Assembly (NCBI RefSeq): GCF_014202695.1
Contig: NZ_JACHHH010000001.1
Coordinates: forward strand, 230,739 to 294,738
DNA length: 64,000 bases
Source: Oribacterium sinus
Lineage (GTDB): Bacteria > Bacillota > Clostridia > Lachnospirales > Lachnospiraceae
Reading direction: 5' to 3'
Below are positions 14,622-23,591 of this stretch, one piece after another (positions within the stretch are counted from its first letter, which is position 1; every line of letters begins with the position of its first letter). The notes beneath the pieces are model-generated. The model saw only the letters and a program-made list of their open reading frames with translations. It did not search any database and was not told where the DNA came from. The translations under genes were made by a program, and so were the position numbers.

Positions 14622-16229
14622 TTAGGCATTGGGTTCAATGATATTTTCTTCCGCTTCCTTAGCTACTTCCTTCTTGGAGTCGGCTACACTCTTGGCATCC
14701 TCTGCACTTTGCTTGCCGGCAACAACAGGATCCGTAGGATCGTAGTTCTGCTCTCTGGGGATAGCCTGCATGATGGCATCCTTTTCGATGGGACCCTTGT
14801 CCCAGGCATCGGAATACACGGTTACGGGGGTTCCGTTCTTACAGTTTTCGTAGACCCACTGGGAATCGATAGCTCTTAAACGAATACATCCGCCGGAAAT
14901 AGCCTGATCGATAAAGTTGTAGTTGATGGCATCAAAGCTGTGGGGGTCCGCCTTTTCATACAATAAGGAATGAATCAAAAATCCCTTGTAGAAACGGGAG
15001 AGGAACTGGGTGTAGCAATCCTTATGCATGAAGTGCCAACGATATTTCTGGTAAATCTTGAAAGTACCAAGAGGGGTATCCGGTCCTACACTACACATCA
15101 TGGTTTTATAAGGAATAGTGAATTTTCCTTCCTCGTCCTTGGTCATTACATAGAGGGTTCTGGTTTCTTTATTAATACGGATGCTGTAGGCAGCCTGCTT
15201 ACCCATAATCGGCTCTAAGTCCTTTAAGGCAATACCCTGTTCGTTTAGGTAAATGCGATAGCCGTTTACGACCTTCCAGCCTCTCTGGGCAACACCGTTT
15301 TCAAAGTAGTACTGGTTGGAATCCGGGTCAAAGGCATAGCCGGTATAGGGGCTGTTGTCGGCGGTTTGGTACTTAGGTTCTCCATTTTCAAAATAGAGTC
15401 CCTCCTGATATGCACTGTCTAATGCCTTCCCGCGCTTTCCGCTAAATTCCACACCGTTTTTCCATAGGGCAATCTTTAAGCCCACAATGTACTTGTCTCC
15501 GGAAAAGCTTCCGCAGGCTTCTCCGCTTTTCGCCCAATCCGTTACGGTACCGTCACTTAATACTGCACGGTAGTAGATTTCTCCCATGGTATGGGTATAA
15601 CCCTTAACTCTCAGCATGATAGCGGTAACGGTTCCCTTATCCGGGGTGGTTTCTCCGGATGCCGCCCAGGGTCCCCAGGAGCCGGAGGGAGAATAGGTAC
15701 GATAATACCATCTTCCTACGTTCTGGTGCTCCAGCATGATTCGCTGGAAGCCGTTGGGACTGAAGGTAAAGGACTGGTTGTCCTGGCTGTAGCCGTAGTC
15801 AATACGATCTCCTGCGGAATTATAAATATAGTAGGTCGCCAAGGGAACCAGATTTAAAACGGGGTCAGCGGCCATATCTCCGGCATGATCGGTTGTCATT
15901 AAGGGACGAATGGCATCCACAGTAAGTTCTGTTTTTTCCAATGGAGCAGAGTCCTGAACAGTGGCATTATTCTCTCCGCTGTTATTCTGGGAAGTTCCGT
16001 TTGTATTCTCTCCGGCATTGCTGCTTCCGGAATCTGTATTTCCGGGGCTTAGGTCGGTACTATTACTTCCTTCTACAGGACCCTGAGAAATTGAGGGGGC
16101 ATTTTCCTCTGTATATACAATGGCGGTATTTTCCGTACCCTCTACAGGATTTGCCAAAGCAAGAAAGGGCTGTGTTGCGGAAATACTCATTAGTGTAAGA
16201 ATGGCAGCGAATTTTTTCGCTTGATTCAT
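14622..16229 (-). CDS. Secreted L,D-transpeptidase (YkuD) with cell-wall-binding repeats
   Basis: Cross-links peptidoglycan (3-3 links) or attaches proteins to it, outside the membrane. ATG 16229 (535 aa, AGGAGG 6 bases upstream) is preferred to TTG 16235. Order: signal peptide (AAILTLMSISATQPFLALA), Ser/Asn/Gly-rich linker (about 45-95), a region with hydrophobic-Trp repeats resembling clostridial ChW repeats (WYYRTYSPSGSWGPWAASGE, IYYRAVLSDGTVTDWAKSGE), choline-binding-like repeats (YYFENGVAQRGWKVVNGY), then the YkuD domain (IRINKETRTLYVM, GPDTPLGTFKIY, IHSLLY) ending in SGGCIRL. The usual motif is SHGCIRL; the catalytic Cys and Arg are kept but the His is Gly here. A Lys/Glu/Asp-rich tail follows. 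Confidence 0.9.
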   Translation of the reverse strand: MNQAKKFAAILTLMSISATQPFLALANPVEGTENTAIVYTEENAPSISQGPVEGSNSTDLSPGNTDSGSSNAGENTNGTSQNNSGENNATVQDSAPLEKTELTVDAIRPLMTTDHAGDMAADPVLNLVPLATYYIYNSAGDRIDYGYSQDNQSFTFSPNGFQRIMLEHQNVGRWYYRTYSPSGSWGPWAASGETTPDKGTVTAIMLRVKGYTHTMGEIYYRAVLSDGTVTDWAKSGEACGSFSGDKYIVGLKIALWKNGVEFSGKRGKALDSAYQEGLYFENGEPKYQTADNSPYTGYAFDPDSNQYYFENGVAQRGWKVVNGYRIYLNEQGIALKDLEPIMGKQAAYSIRINKETRTLYVMTKDEEGKFTIPYKTMMCSVGPDTPLGTFKIYQKYRWHFMHKDCYTQFLSRFYKGFLIHSLLYEKADPHSFDAINYNFIDQAISGGCIRLRAIDSQWVYENCKNGTPVTVYSDAWDKGPIEKDAIMQAIPREQNYDPTDPVVAGKQSAEDAKSVADSKKEVAKEAEENIIEPNA

Positions 16230-16298
16230 AGTCAACCTCCTTAAAATCTAATATACCTATGAACCTTAACACAAAAACGCAAAAAGAACTAGGGAGCA

Positions 16299-16327
16299 TT
16301 TACATTTTCATGGGATTACTATAGAAT
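16299..16327 (+). promoter_or_regulatory. Sigma-A type promoter for the aminotransferase operon
   Basis: TTTACA (16299-16304), 17-base spacer, TAGAAT (16322-16327), 34 bases before the ATG at 16362, in the divergent gap with the L,D-transpeptidase gene. Confidence 0.6.
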
Positions 16328-16361
16328 TGTAAAAATCTCGACAGAATTTAAGGAGGAAGTA

Positions 16362-17474
16362 ATGAAAAAGAAAGAAGAGCTCTACGTTACAAAATCAAGC
16401 CTTCCTCCCTTGGAGGAATTTCTTCCCTATTTGGAAAAGTTATGGGAAACTCGTCTTTTAACCAATATGGGAGAATTTCATGAACAATTTAAAAAAGAGC
16501 TTTCCGGCTTTCTTTCCGTGGAAAATACGGAGCTTTTTGTGAATGGTCACGTCGCTTTAGAGCTTTTGATTGAAAGCCTGGGAAAGAAGGGAGAAATTAT
16601 CACCACCCCCTTTTCCTTTGCCAGCACCACCCATGCCATCGTCAGAAATGGCTGTACTCCGGTGTTCTGCGATATTGAAGAGGATTTTTATACTATAGAT
16701 GTAAAAAAGCTTCGCTCCCTGATTACTAAGAATACGGTGGCCATACTGCCGGTGCATGTCTATGGTCATATTTGCGCTGTGGAGGAGCTGGATAAAATCT
16801 CTAAGGAATACGGCATTCCGGTGCTTTATGATGCTGCCCACGCCTTTGGGGAACGTTACCATGGAAGAGGAGTGGGAAGCTTTGGCTATGCCTCCATGTT
16901 TTCCTTTCATGCCACCAAAGTTTTTCACAGTATAGAGGGCGGTGCGGTTTGTATTGGAGAGAAAAATCCGGAACTTTTGCATAAGCTTTATGCCTTGAAA
17001 AATTTCGGTATTATGGGGCAGGAAAGTGTGGAGTTGGTGGGCTGTAACGGGAAAATGAATGAATTTTCCGCATCCATGGGACTTTGCAATTTACGGCATA
17101 TAGGGGAATATATTAAGGAAAGGGAAAAGCGGTACCGGCATTACGAAAGCCTGTTAAAGGACGTCCCCGGTCTTATTTTTCCTAAGGAGCAGGAGGGGGT
17201 GGAGAAAAACTATGCCTACCTTCCTGTACGGATTTTAGGAGAGGGAAGAAGAAATCAGATTTTCTCCCTTCTGGAAAAAGAAGGCATTCATCCCAGAAAA
17301 TACTTTTATCCTTTGATTTCCGAGTATGATTGCTATAAAGGAAAGTTTTCGGGGGATGGCACACCGATAGCCAAGAGAATTGCGGAGGAAATACTGACTT
17401 TGCCCATCTATCCTGATTTGGATTTTTCCGATATTGAAAGAATTTCCGTTATTTTACAAAAGGAGTGCTCATGA
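16362..17474 (+). CDS. DegT/DnrJ/EryC1/StrS-family aminotransferase
   Basis: PLP enzyme that normally converts a nucleotide-linked keto-sugar to an amino-sugar for glycan synthesis. In 370 residues: the substrate/PLP block TTPFSFASTTHAIVRNG, VHVYGH, YDAAHAFGERYHGRGVG (the PLP-ring Asp-Ala-Ala-His), and the Schiff-base lysine in SFHATKVFHSIEGG (Lys186). The C-terminal region (ILGEGRRNQIFSLLEKEGIHPRKYF) matches the VioA/ArnB type. It ends in an ATGA overlap with the ATP-grasp gene, so the two products are made in fixed ratio and probably act on the same sugar. The sugar is not identifiable from sequence alone. Confidence 0.92.
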   Translation: MKKKEELYVTKSSLPPLEEFLPYLEKLWETRLLTNMGEFHEQFKKELSGFLSVENTELFVNGHVALELLIESLGKKGEIITTPFSFASTTHAIVRNGCTPVFCDIEEDFYTIDVKKLRSLITKNTVAILPVHVYGHICAVEELDKISKEYGIPVLYDAAHAFGERYHGRGVGSFGYASMFSFHATKVFHSIEGGAVCIGEKNPELLHKLYALKNFGIMGQESVELVGCNGKMNEFSASMGLCNLRHIGEYIKEREKRYRHYESLLKDVPGLIFPKEQEGVEKNYAYLPVRILGEGRRNQIFSLLEKEGIHPRKYFYPLISEYDCYKGKFSGDGTPIAKRIAEEILTLPIYPDLDFSDIERISVILQKECS

Positions 17475-18517
17475 AAAATATTCTGTGTACAGCCTTGGGC
17501 TCCTTTTCCACCAAGACGGTTATAGCAGGACTGGAAAAGAAGGGCTATACCGTATATGGTGCGGACTGTTATCCCGGAGAGTGGATTCCCATGGCGAAAA
17601 GGGTGAAGGACTTTGCGCAAATTCCCTTAGTACGGGAGGAAGAGGTATATTTGGATAGAATTCTTTCCTTATGTAAGGAGTGGGAGCTTTCCGCTATTTT
17701 TCCGCTGATTGATTTGGAAGTGGATTTTTATGAAAAACATAAGGAACGCTTTCAAAAGGAGGGAATTACCCTTTGTATTCCCAAGGGGGATCTAAGTCTG
17801 ATTCGGGACAAATACCTTTTAAGTAAATTTCTTTCCGACAAGCTGGAAGAGGGATTTTCCGTGATTCCCGGAGAAGAGTATGAAGATTTGGATTTTGAGA
17901 ATCTATCTTTTCCCATGATTGCCAAGAAAAGAAACGGCCGTTCTTCAGAGGGCTTGTGTGAGATTGAAGATGAGGATCAGTTGGGATTTTTCTGCAATAA
18001 GATGTGGAGAGAAGAGGAGAAGAACTACATTTTCCAAAGAAAAATCGAAGGGAAGGTCTATACCGTAGATTACTTTCGAGGTCATGGGGGAGTGGATAGA
18101 GCGCTGGTACGGAAAGAAAATCTTCGGACGAAAAATGGAGCCGGAGTCAGTGTGGAAATTTTGCCGGAGAAGGGCATTGAAAGGCAGTGCAAGCGGATTG
18201 CAGAAGCTTTAAATCTTTATGGTCTTGTGAATTTTGAGTGGATTTATGAGGAGCAGGAGGACTGCTTTTATTTTCTGGAAATTAATCCTCGTCCCTCAGG
18301 AGGCATCGGATTTTCTGTCCTGGCAGGAGCGCCCTTTGTGGAAGAGGCGGTGGACTTTTACCTTTCTGAGACATCGGAACCGGGTGCCGAAGGAGAGAAG
18401 GCTGCAGGAAGGCTGTCAGAAACAAAGGCGATGGCGGATTTTGTTTCTCAAAAGCCGGAAGCCGGTATTCGTTATGGTTTTTATGGAAAGTATTATGATG
18501 ATTTTTATCTTTCCTAG
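17471..18517 (+). CDS. ATP-grasp ligase (carbamoyl-phosphate-synthase-like), glycan-associated
   Basis: 348 residues from ATG 17471 (AGGAG at 17461-17465; the in-frame GTG 17465 overlaps that site and is unlikely). An N-terminal Rossmann-like preATP domain (LGSFSTKTVIAGLEKKGYTVYGAD) is followed by the ATP-grasp fold (FPMIAKKRNGRSSEGLCEI, then FLEINPRPSGGIGFS, the metal-binding E-N motif). The family forms amide or similar bonds at ATP cost. Coupling to the sugar aminotransferase suggests it acylates or aminoacylates the new amino-sugar, which is inference. Confidence 0.85.
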   Translation: MKNILCTALGSFSTKTVIAGLEKKGYTVYGADCYPGEWIPMAKRVKDFAQIPLVREEEVYLDRILSLCKEWELSAIFPLIDLEVDFYEKHKERFQKEGITLCIPKGDLSLIRDKYLLSKFLSDKLEEGFSVIPGEEYEDLDFENLSFPMIAKKRNGRSSEGLCEIEDEDQLGFFCNKMWREEEKNYIFQRKIEGKVYTVDYFRGHGGVDRALVRKENLRTKNGAGVSVEILPEKGIERQCKRIAEALNLYGLVNFEWIYEEQEDCFYFLEINPRPSGGIGFSVLAGAPFVEEAVDFYLSETSEPGAEGEKAAGRLSETKAMADFVSQKPEAGIRYGFYGKYYDDFYLS

Positions 18518-18561
18518 CTAAGACAGATAAAAAGTTAAAAAATTCTTCTAAGGAGGAACTA

Positions 18562-19251
18562 TTGGAAGAAAAGAAATTACTCTGGATTATTCCCGCTTAC
18601 AATGAGGCGAAGAGTCTGGACGCGGTGGTGGAAGACATTTTGTCCGTAGATCCTAAAGCGGAATATATTATTGTTTCCGACGGTTCCACAGACGGAACTG
18701 TGGAGCTTTGCCAAAAAAAGGGCTATTCCTACCTTGCCCTTCCTGAAAATCTCGGTTTAACAGCCTGTTTTCAAACCGGTATGCGTTATGCAGATCAAAG
18801 GGGCTTTGCCTTTGCCTTGCAGTTTGACGGTGACGGACAACACCGGGCGGAGGATGTGGAGGCTTTGCTGGAAGAAGCGGAAAATGGCGTGGACATTGTT
18901 TGCGGTTCCCGTTTTTTGGAAAAGAAAAAAGGAGGCTCTTTACGAGACTTCGGTTCTGCCTTAATCAGCCTGGCTATTCTTTTAAGAACCGGAACAAAAC
19001 TGACGGACCCCACCTGTGGACTTCGGATTTACGGGCGGAAAGCCATTCTTCGCTTTTCCAGAGAACGGAATTTCTCTCCGGAGCCGGATACTCTGGCTCA
19101 TTTACTTTTGGCGGGAATGACGGTTTCCGAGGTGCCGGTAAAGATTCGGGAAAGACGGGAGGGAGAGTCCTATTTAAAACCCTGGAATGCGGCAAAATAT
19201 ATGACCAGAGTACTTTTGTCTATTCTTTTTTTCGGGAATACAAAAATATAG
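18562..19251 (+). CDS. Glycosyltransferase family 2, DPM1/polyprenyl-phosphate type
   Basis: Probable transfer of a sugar from a nucleotide donor to polyprenyl phosphate. The 229-residue protein uses a TTG start (AGGAGG five bases upstream; no ATG nearby). Seen: WIIPAYNEAKSLDAVVEDIL, VSDGSTDGTVELC, LQFDGDGQHRAED (DxD motif) and CGSRFLEKKKGG, ending RRERRE-like (IRERREGESY) near residue 205, the usual pattern for compact polyprenyl-phosphate glycosyltransferases. No C-terminal membrane helices, so a separate GtrA-type partner would be needed if it works in side-chain glycosylation; the downstream DUF2304 and DUF2142 proteins fit that idea. Confidence 0.88.
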   Translation: MEEKKLLWIIPAYNEAKSLDAVVEDILSVDPKAEYIIVSDGSTDGTVELCQKKGYSYLALPENLGLTACFQTGMRYADQRGFAFALQFDGDGQHRAEDVEALLEEAENGVDIVCGSRFLEKKKGGSLRDFGSALISLAILLRTGTKLTDPTCGLRIYGRKAILRFSRERNFSPEPDTLAHLLLAGMTVSEVPVKIRERREGESYLKPWNAAKYMTRVLLSILFFGNTKI

Positions 19252-19272
19252 AAAGTAGTGAAATAGAACGTA

Positions 19273-20595
19273 ATGAGTATAGAAGCAGTTGGAAAACAGG
19301 GAGGACAGAAGCCTTCCTTTATGAAAAATGATGTGCTTTGGAACGGCATAGGCAGTATGTGCTATGCTCTGGCTTCCATGGTGCTGGCTTTCTTTGTCCT
19401 TCGCCTAGGGGGAGAGGAGCAGGGGGGAATCTTCGGCTTCGGTTATTCTACTTTGGGACAACAGTTTTTCATCGTGGCTTACTTTGGGCTTCGGCCTTTT
19501 CATATCACGGATATGAAGGGAGAGTTTTCCTTTCGACAATATAGGCAGTTTCGCAGTCTTACTGGAGGATTGGCTCTGATTTTTGCTGTGCTCTTTCTTC
19601 TTTTTCAGTACGGTAGCGGTCTTTATAGCGGGGAGAAGAGTCTGATATTATTCTTCCTATGCCTTTTTAAAATAGGGGATGCCTTTTGTGACGTCTATGA
19701 GTCGGAGCTGCAAAGAAGGGGTGTTTTGTATAAGGCAGGGCAATCCATGTTTCTTCGCACGGTTTTTTCCGTCCTGGCTCTTCTGATTTTTCTTTTAATC
19801 ACAAAAAATCTTTTCTTGGGAGCCATTGCTATGAATCTGGCACAGGCGGCCTCCTTCTTTCTCTTTTCCTTTCTCCCTTTAAAAGCCACCAAGCCCCTGG
19901 GGGAAGAAAAGAGTCTCGGCAAGTCGGACTTAGTAAAGCTATGGAAGGAGGTTTTTACCCTCTTTCTTTCCGTGTTCTTAGACTTTTATGTTTTTTCTTC
20001 CAGTAAATATGCGGTGGATCAGGTCTACGGCTCTTCCCGTTCCGGTATTTTTAATCTCCTCTTTATGCCCGGAAACTTCATTTATCTTTTGGCCAACTTT
20101 ATTATCCGTCCTGCCCTTCCCCATCTGGCAGTGCTTTTTCAGCAAGGAAAGGAAAAGGCCTTCCGAAAGCAGGAAAACGCCTTGTTTAAAAAGGTAGCCT
20201 TGCTGTCCTTGGTACTTTTTCTTTTGGCTCTGATTTTTTCCGGTCTGGCACTCAGTATTTTGGAGTGGATTCTTGGCAGCAACTTCTCCGGAAAATTTAC
20301 GGGAGAGAGATGGACATTCTGCATTTTGATTTTGGGCGGAGCTTTCTATGCTCTGGCTAACACGGAGTACTATCTTTTGATATTAAAGCGAAAGCAAAAA
20401 TGGGTATTTATCGGCTATGGCATTGCCAGTCTGCTTTCCTTTTTTACGGTAAATCCGGTGGTGGCCAGGGGAGGATTTTTTTACGGAAGTCTGCATTTTC
20501 TCTCCATGATGGTCTTTTTGTTCCTTTTCTTCTTTGTTACGGGACACGGAAAGGGAGAATTTAAGGGCAGTTCATTCTCGGTTTCTTCCTCATGA
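19273..20595 (+). CDS. Second Wzx-like polysaccharide flippase
   Basis: 440-residue multi-spanning protein (about 12 membrane segments) of the MOP superfamily. The start is MSIEAVGKQGGQKPSFMKNDVLWN, then GIGSMCYALASMVLAFFVLRLGGEEQGGIFGFGYSTLGQQ, a typical first helix-loop-helix of these flippases. It begins 21 bases after the DPM1-like gene. The serine-rich end is unremarkable. It probably moves a lipid-linked oligosaccharide different from the one handled by the flippase at 6841, or the region is a mosaic of two clusters. No Wzy polymerase is clearly recognisable in the window. Confidence 0.85.
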   Translation: MSIEAVGKQGGQKPSFMKNDVLWNGIGSMCYALASMVLAFFVLRLGGEEQGGIFGFGYSTLGQQFFIVAYFGLRPFHITDMKGEFSFRQYRQFRSLTGGLALIFAVLFLLFQYGSGLYSGEKSLILFFLCLFKIGDAFCDVYESELQRRGVLYKAGQSMFLRTVFSVLALLIFLLITKNLFLGAIAMNLAQAASFFLFSFLPLKATKPLGEEKSLGKSDLVKLWKEVFTLFLSVFLDFYVFSSSKYAVDQVYGSSRSGIFNLLFMPGNFIYLLANFIIRPALPHLAVLFQQGKEKAFRKQENALFKKVALLSLVLFLLALIFSGLALSILEWILGSNFSGKFTGERWTFCILILGGAFYALANTEYYLLILKRKQKWVFIGYGIASLLSFFTVNPVVARGGFFYGSLHFLSMMVFLFLFFFVTGHGKGEFKGSSFSVSSS

Positions 20596-20688
20596 GGCGA
20601 AGAGCTATAGCAGAGTAGAAGCAGAAGCCAAAACTATAGCCTTTCTTTTCTAAAGAGCCCATGTTAAAATGCCAAAAGGAGGTAGGAA

Positions 20689-21663
20689 ATGCAGGAAAAT
20701 GCCCAAAGTCAGAAGCAAAACTATGACGTCATCATCCCCACTTATAAGCCGGATGAGAAATGCAAAAGATTGTTGGATGCCCTGGAAAAGCAGGAAGTTC
20801 CTCCACGAAAAATCATTTTGATTAATACGGAAGAAGCTCTTTTTCCCAAGTCCTTATTGGAGGGAAGGAATCCGGAGCTTTACCTTTTAAAACATATCAA
20901 GAAAGAAGAATTTGACCATGCTTACGCCAGAAACCTGGGGGTATCTTTTTCGGATGCGCCTTTTTTTCTATGTATGACGGAGGATGCGGTTCCAAAAGAT
21001 AGCTCTTGCACCAAGGAATTGCTGGAAGCCTTTTCTTGGGAGGAGAAAATCGGAGCGGTTTACGCAAGACAGCTTACCGACGAGGAAAGCTCCTTTGACG
21101 AGGTGCTTTCCCGGAGCTTTAACTACGGGACAGAGCAAAGGATTTGCGGGATAGAGCAGTTGCCGAAGCTTGGCATCAAATGCTTTTTCCAGTCCAATGT
21201 CTGTTGTATGTATAAAAAGGATTTGTTTCAAAGTCTAGGTGGCTTTTCCGAACCCAGCATTTTTAACGAGGATATGATTTATGCCGCAAGGATGCAGGAA
21301 GCAGGAGGAAAAACAGCCTACTGCCCAAGGGCGGAGGTTTGGCATTCCCATCATTTTTCCGCCATGGATCAGTTCCATAGAAACTTTGACCTGGGGGTGT
21401 CCCACAGAGACTATAGGGGGATATTCTCAAAAATTCCTGCGGAAAAGGAAGGAATGAAGTACCTGAAGAGAAGCATAGGAAAGCTTTGGCATGAGAAGAA
21501 GGCGCTTTTGATCCTCCCCTTCCTTTATAAAACAGCCTTTCGTTTCCTTGGCTATCAACTGGGAAAGCGCTATCATAAGCTTCCGAAAAGCTGGGTGTTT
21601 GCCTTTACCGTGAATCCCCAGTATTTCCGAAAGAAGTTTTCCAAAGAAAGGGAAAAACAGTAA
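20689..21663 (+). CDS. Glycosyltransferase family 2, rhamnosyltransferase-like
   Basis: 324-residue GT-A protein. The N-terminus YDVIIPTYKPDEKCKRLLDALEKQ and IILINTEEALFPKSL resemble the RfbF/rhamnosyl family, with HIKKEEFDHAYARNLGVSFSDAPFFLCMTEDAVP giving the TEDAVP acid motif and FNEDMIYAARMQEAGGK the second acidic motif. It begins at an AGGAGGT ribosome site. It is followed after three bases by a DUF2304 gene, so cotranscription is likely. Confidence 0.88.
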   Translation: MQENAQSQKQNYDVIIPTYKPDEKCKRLLDALEKQEVPPRKIILINTEEALFPKSLLEGRNPELYLLKHIKKEEFDHAYARNLGVSFSDAPFFLCMTEDAVPKDSSCTKELLEAFSWEEKIGAVYARQLTDEESSFDEVLSRSFNYGTEQRICGIEQLPKLGIKCFFQSNVCCMYKKDLFQSLGGFSEPSIFNEDMIYAARMQEAGGKTAYCPRAEVWHSHHFSAMDQFHRNFDLGVSHRDYRGIFSKIPAEKEGMKYLKRSIGKLWHEKKALLILPFLYKTAFRFLGYQLGKRYHKLPKSWVFAFTVNPQYFRKKFSKEREKQ

Positions 21664-21666
21664 TCT

Positions 21667-22044
21667 ATGAGTCCTTTATTTAGAGTGATTATCATATTGG
21701 TCTGCCTGGGAACCAGTCTGTTTTTACACCGTTCCATCAAAAAGGCGAAGATGCGGATTGAAGAGAGTATCTTTTGGCTACTCTTTTCTATTCTCTTGCT
21801 TGTTTTTGCCATTTTTCCCTTTGTACCGGATTTTATGGCCAGAAGCCTGGGGATTTACTCCACACCGAACTTTCTCTTTTTGCTGGTGATTTTTATTCTG
21901 CTTTTACGGCTTTTCCATACCCATGTGGAATTGGGAAAGCTGGAGGAAAAGGTGAATCGAATCGTGCAGGATATGGCATTGGAGGAGAGAAAAGAAAGAG
22001 AAAGGGAAAAGCATTTGGAAGTAGGGCAGGAGGATAGTAAATGA
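21667..22044 (+). CDS. DUF2304-family small membrane protein
   Basis: 125 residues with three hydrophobic helices (about 5-20, 34-55 and 68-88) and a long charged C-terminal coiled tail (KLEEKVNRIVQDMALEERKE). The IEESIFWLLFSILLLVFAIFP segment is the hallmark of DUF2304 proteins, which occur next to polyprenyl-phosphate glycosyltransferases in Gram-positive polysaccharide loci. Function unknown; possibly a partner in membrane glycosylation. It overlaps the following DUF2142 gene by an ATGA. Confidence 0.8.
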   Translation: MSPLFRVIIILVCLGTSLFLHRSIKKAKMRIEESIFWLLFSILLLVFAIFPFVPDFMARSLGIYSTPNFLFLLVIFILLLRLFHTHVELGKLEEKVNRIVQDMALEERKEREREKHLEVGQEDSK

Positions 22045-23582
22045 GTAATCTACTAAGCTTGTGGAAGGAGCACCCCGCATTTTTGCGGGAGACTATTTTC
22101 CTTAGTTTGATTTCCCTTGCCTTTGCAGCAGGCTTTTTCTTCTTTCTTTTTCGTAGAAAAATGAAGCTTGCCCAGATTTATTTTCTGAGCATGATGATTC
22201 TGGGTTCCCTGTATTCCTTTGTCTTAATGCCCTTATCCGCCCCGGATGAGGTTCTGCATTATGTCAGTGCCTATGCTCTGTCTTCGGAAATGCTGGGACA
22301 GGGGGGAAAGCTGTATGATAAAGATGGAAATCTTCGAATCCGGAAGGAGGATGAGGAGATTGATGACTGGACCGGAGACGGGAAGCCGGAGGAGGCTACG
22401 GTTTTCGGCATGCATATTGATAGATCACAGATAGAAGAGCGGCAGCAGGCCTCCTTTTTTGCCAAAGAAAAGGGCTACAGCTTTACTCTGCAAAAACCGG
22501 TAAAGACCACTCCCTTAGCCTACTTTTTTCCGGCACTGGGATTTTCCTTTGCAAGAATCCTATACGGCTCCCGTTTTACCCTTTTGTATTTCGGACGATT
22601 TTTCAACCTTCTCTTTTTCAGTATTTTAGGGAGTCTGGCCATAGAAAAAATCCCCATGGGTAAGGAAATCCTTTTTTCCATAAGTCTTTTCCCCATGACC
22701 CTGGAGTTGATTTCTTCCCTGTCCTATGATGCCTATATCCTGGCCTTAAGCTTTCTTCTTTTATCCCTGGTATTCCAATACCAGTTTCGCGAGGAAAAGC
22801 TGGGACTTAAGGAAATCCTATGGATTTGTCTGATTGCCATAGCACTTTCCCCCTGTAAGATGGTGTATTCCCTTCTGTTTTTGCTTTGCGTTATGGTTTC
22901 CTTTAAACGCTTTTCCTCCCCATGGCTGTATTTTATCGGTATTTTTGCCATCGGTTTATCTATCGTCTTACCCTTGTTGTTGGTGAATCTGGATGCCTTT
23001 AGCCGTTATGTCCGTCCTCAGGAGGATACGGTGAATCTTTCCAATATTGTAGGACAGGACGGAGGCATGGAAACCTATAACCGAAGAGAGATTCTGGCTC
23101 AGCCGGATGTGTATTTAAAGATTCTGAGAAATACCTTTTTTATCAAGGGAAAGGAGTACTGGTATACATTGATTGGCCGTCCTTTGGGACAGTTTGACAG
23201 CCGTCTGTCCTTCCCGCTTCCCTTGGTGGTGCTTTTCAGCATTTGCTCCTTCCTGGCAGGAATTTTCGGTGAGAGGGAGGAAATGCGGGGGAAGAAACTT
23301 CATATTTTACAAAGAATAATTCTTTTCCTGATTCCTTTGGGATTAATCGTTTTGATTTTGTCTTCCATGCTTTTTGCTTATACACCAAAGCGTACGGACT
23401 ATGTCTTAGGGGTACAGGGAAGATACTTTTTGCCGGTACTGCCCCTGTTTATCCTTTGCTTTATGCCAAGCAAAAAAGTGGGAAAGCAGGGAGAGAGGAT
23501 CGTTTCTTTCGTCCTTTTCTTCCAGATTCTTGCGAATCTTTCATTTCTTTTATACACTTATATCAGTTTGTTTTTACACTAA
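22041..23582 (+). CDS. DUF2142-family polytopic membrane protein (GT-C-like)
   Basis: 513 residues with about 11-12 predicted helices. The motif APDEVLHYVSAYALSSEMLG after the second helix (about residue 71) is the conserved PDE..H loop of DUF2142, reminiscent of the acidic DE catalytic motif in the first outer loop of GT-C glycosyltransferases. An extracytoplasmic loop of about 70 residues follows (DGKPEEATVFGMHIDRSQIEER). It may transfer a polyprenyl-phosphate sugar to a surface glycan outside the membrane, working with the DPM1-like and DUF2304 proteins; that is inference from motif and neighbourhood. Confidence 0.78.
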   Translation: MSNLLSLWKEHPAFLRETIFLSLISLAFAAGFFFFLFRRKMKLAQIYFLSMMILGSLYSFVLMPLSAPDEVLHYVSAYALSSEMLGQGGKLYDKDGNLRIRKEDEEIDDWTGDGKPEEATVFGMHIDRSQIEERQQASFFAKEKGYSFTLQKPVKTTPLAYFFPALGFSFARILYGSRFTLLYFGRFFNLLFFSILGSLAIEKIPMGKEILFSISLFPMTLELISSLSYDAYILALSFLLLSLVFQYQFREEKLGLKEILWICLIAIALSPCKMVYSLLFLLCVMVSFKRFSSPWLYFIGIFAIGLSIVLPLLLVNLDAFSRYVRPQEDTVNLSNIVGQDGGMETYNRREILAQPDVYLKILRNTFFIKGKEYWYTLIGRPLGQFDSRLSFPLPLVVLFSICSFLAGIFGEREEMRGKKLHILQRIILFLIPLGLIVLILSSMLFAYTPKRTDYVLGVQGRYFLPVLPLFILCFMPSKKVGKQGERIVSFVLFFQILANLSFLLYTYISLFLH

Positions 23583-23591
23583 ACTCGAACT

